From Gloeotrichia echinulata CP02 (GTDB lineage: Bacteria > Cyanobacteriota > Cyanobacteriia > Cyanobacteriales > Nostocaceae): a stretch of 64,000 bases of DNA. The stretch is from contig CP051187.1 of the NCBI GenBank assembly GCA_038087035.1, forward strand, positions 124,001 to 188,000, in the 5' to 3' direction. The position numbers and the translations under genes were made by a program. Numbering within the stretch: the first letter of the stretch is position 1; every line of letters starts with the position of its first letter. Below are positions 62,671-64,000 of this stretch, in pieces. The notes under the pieces are model-generated. The model saw only the letters and a list, made by a program, of their open reading frames with translations, made no database searches and was not told the DNA's origin.

Positions 62671-62811
62671 AAGTTTACTGAATCTAGAGTCTAGCCAAAA
62701 AACAGTGTAAGTACGAAGTTTTGATTATTTGAGACATCTGTTATACTTTTTTACATTCAAGACTGGGATGTCCAAATTTTTATCCAAATTTTTGTCCCCT
62801 TGTACTAGTTG

Positions 62812-63384
62812 ATGAAAAACATGAAAAAATGGAAAATTTTGCAATCGAAAATGGTCTTGGATCATCGCTGGTGTCAGGTAAGGCAAGATGAAATAGAATT
62901 ACCTAATGGTAAAATTATAGATGATTATTTTGTCAGCATTAAACCAGATATTGCAATGGTCTTACCTGTAACCAGTAGCCAGGAGATTATATTTGTCAGA
63001 CAATACAGACATGCAGTAGGTGAATTCTTTTTAGAATTACCAGCTGGTCTTTTTGATCCAGCACAAGAGAGTGCGGAAGTAGCAGCCACCAGAGAACTGC
63101 AAGAAGAGACTGGTTATATTGCCCAACAAATTAGCAAAATCGCAACCATCTATGATAAACCTAGTAAAGACACTAACCAAATACATTTGTTTTTAGCAAA
63201 AAATGTCATCAAAGCTGGAGAGCAAAATCTAGACAATACAGAAGAAATCGAAGTTGTATTCATTCCTGTAGAATCAGTTGTAGATAAAATTTCTCAAGGT
63301 GAAATTTCTGTTGCTGGTAGCATTGCAGCTATTTTTTTAGGTTTAAATTTTCTCAAGGCTGGTAATATTGACACTCTTGCATAA
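62812..63384 (+). CDS. Nudix hydrolase (ADP-sugar pyrophosphatase type)
   Basis: 190 residues from the ATG at 62812 (a TTG one codon earlier and an ATG at 62821 are alternatives). The Nudix box is GLFDPAQESAEVAATRELQ then EETGY, with the REL-EE metal-binding core intact and one extra residue between Gly and Glu. FVRQYRHAVGEFFLELPAG before the box is typical of ADP-ribose/ADP-sugar pyrophosphatases. It would clear ADP-ribose-like nucleotides in the cytoplasm. No operon partners. Confidence 0.87.
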   Translation: MKNMKKWKILQSKMVLDHRWCQVRQDEIELPNGKIIDDYFVSIKPDIAMVLPVTSSQEIIFVRQYRHAVGEFFLELPAGLFDPAQESAEVAATRELQEETGYIAQQISKIATIYDKPSKDTNQIHLFLAKNVIKAGEQNLDNTEEIEVVFIPVESVVDKISQGEISVAGSIAAIFLGLNFLKAGNIDTLA

Positions 63385-63417
63385 GTAGGGCTGCTATTGA
63401 ACGATACTTGCTTTCTT

Positions 63418-63587
63418 CGTCATTTGTCATTTGTCATTTGTCATTTGTCATTTGTCATTTGTCATTTGTCATTTGTCATTTGTCATTTGTCATTTGTCAT
63501 TTGTCATTTGTCATTTGTCATTTGTCATTACTCATTACTCATTACTCATTACTCATTACTCATTACTCATTACTCATTACTCATTAG
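63418..63587. repeat. long short-tandem-repeat tract (TCATTTG then TCATTAC)
   Basis: About sixteen TCATTTG heptamers run directly into about eight TCATTAC heptamers, the longest STRR tract in the window. The open frames across it are artefacts of the 7-bp period. Confidence 0.92.
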
Positions 63588-63599
63588 ATATCTCCAAAA

Positions 63600-63652
63600 T
63601 AGAAACATTCTGTGGTAGAAGGGTATACAATTAAGTTTTTTACCACAAGAAC
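63600..63652 (+). mobile_element. probable left end of an insertion sequence
   Basis: TGTGGTA (63611-63617) and TACCACA (63641-63647) form an inverted pair just before the transposase ATG. The true terminal repeat cannot be fixed without the right end. Confidence 0.4.
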
Positions 63653-64000
63653 ATGAGTGACGTATTAGGTTACATTAAAAATAACTCCCAGGAAACCCAG
63701 CGATTAGTTGGTCTAAAGTATGAGCAACTAGAACAACTAATAAACCAGGCGATAGCCTTACATACCCAAAAGCAACAGGACATCGAAGCGAAGAAAGTTA
63801 GAATCATAAATAAAGGGGGCGGTCGTAAGGTAAAGCTATCAACAGAAGAGCAAATTCTTTTAACTTTGATATATTTACGACATTTAACAACATTTCAATT
63901 GTTAGGTATCCAGTTTGGAGTGAGTGAATCAACCGCAAACGATACATTTAACTACTGGTTCCCAATCCTACAACAAATCCTGCCATCAAGTTTACTTCAA
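63653..64000 (+). CDS. IS5-like transposase, N-terminal part (3' end outside the window)
   Basis: 116 codons from the ATG at 63653, open to the window edge. N-terminal helical region, then a helix-turn-helix of the DDE-transposase type (KLSTEEQILLTLIYLRHLTT, FGVSESTANDTFNYWFPILQ), matching the HTH_Tnp_4 module that precedes a DDE_Tnp_4 catalytic domain. The catalytic domain lies beyond the window, so activity cannot be judged. The element sits next to a long STRR. Confidence 0.8.
   Translation, partial: MSDVLGYIKNNSQETQRLVGLKYEQLEQLINQAIALHTQKQQDIEAKKVRIINKGGGRKVKLSTEEQILLTLIYLRHLTTFQLLGIQFGVSESTANDTFNYWFPILQQILPSSLLQ

Noticed and set aside
63418..63587. CRISPR array
   Set aside because: Direct 7-bp tandem repeats without spacers; not a repeat-spacer structure.
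63397..63634. Plus-strand ORFs of LSFVICH repeats
   Set aside because: Translation of the TCATTTG heptamer tract.

Overview
The window is chromosomal DNA of a filamentous, probably heterocyst-forming (Nostocales-type) cyanobacterium. Direct evidence is the photosystem genes psbI and psaK, a COP23-type protein, a cyanobacterial OstA/DUF3769 outer-membrane protein, many HIP1 octamers (GCGATCGC), and long runs of short tandem heptamers (TCATTTG, TCATTAC, GGGGATT types) typical of Nostoc-like genomes. I saw no tRNA, rRNA or CRISPR array.

Layout. (1) 1-16.1 kb, minus strand: a type I secretion module (partial HlyD adaptor; ABC exporter with an N-terminal cyclic-nucleotide-binding domain and a degenerate C39-like domain) beside two large RTX proteins. 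One is a nine-unit Calx-beta protein. The other is a phosphoesterase in which a GDPD domain is inserted in a phytase-like domain behind a DUF839/PhoX-like domain. A 2OG-Fe(II) oxygenase and a truncated alkaline phosphatase lie between them. (2) 16.9-22.0 kb: a NACHT NTPase with pentapeptide repeats and a paralogue that lacks the NTPase. (3) 22.7-33.1 kb: a zinc metalloprotease, a SagB-type oxidoreductase, a PhoD remnant, a kinase remnant, a REC-PAS-kinase protein and an OstA/LptD-like protein. (4) 33.2-38.5 kb: psbI, a small secreted protein, a decayed IS607 region cut by a 200-bp MITE, a Mn/Zn-binding lipoprotein and an orphan TnpB. (5) 38.8-47.9 kb: a small Cys-motif protein, a WD40 protein, a COG0523 metallochaperone with a Zur-like box, a P-type ATPase, an AAA-like protein with degenerate Walker motifs, and an overlapping HNH/DUF2252 pair. 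(6) 48.3-64 kb: a dynamin-like GTPase, sufE, psaK, a Uma2 protein, dapB, cobH, a TPM-domain protein, DUF948/YtxH-like envelope proteins, COP23, a DUF1611/epimerase pair (DgcN/DgcA-like), a Nudix hydrolase and the start of an insertion sequence.

The genes read as mostly independent housekeeping and accessory units. Three themes recur. The first is secreted phosphorus scavenging: one intact multidomain enzyme plus two broken alkaline phosphatases. The second is metal homeostasis: a Mn/Zn-binding protein, COG0523 under a Zur-like box, and a cation ATPase. The third is an unusually dense load of small non-autonomous palindromic elements, at least eight structural families, several nested or sitting exactly at gene breakpoints. 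All functional calls come from sequence reading alone; no searches were run.
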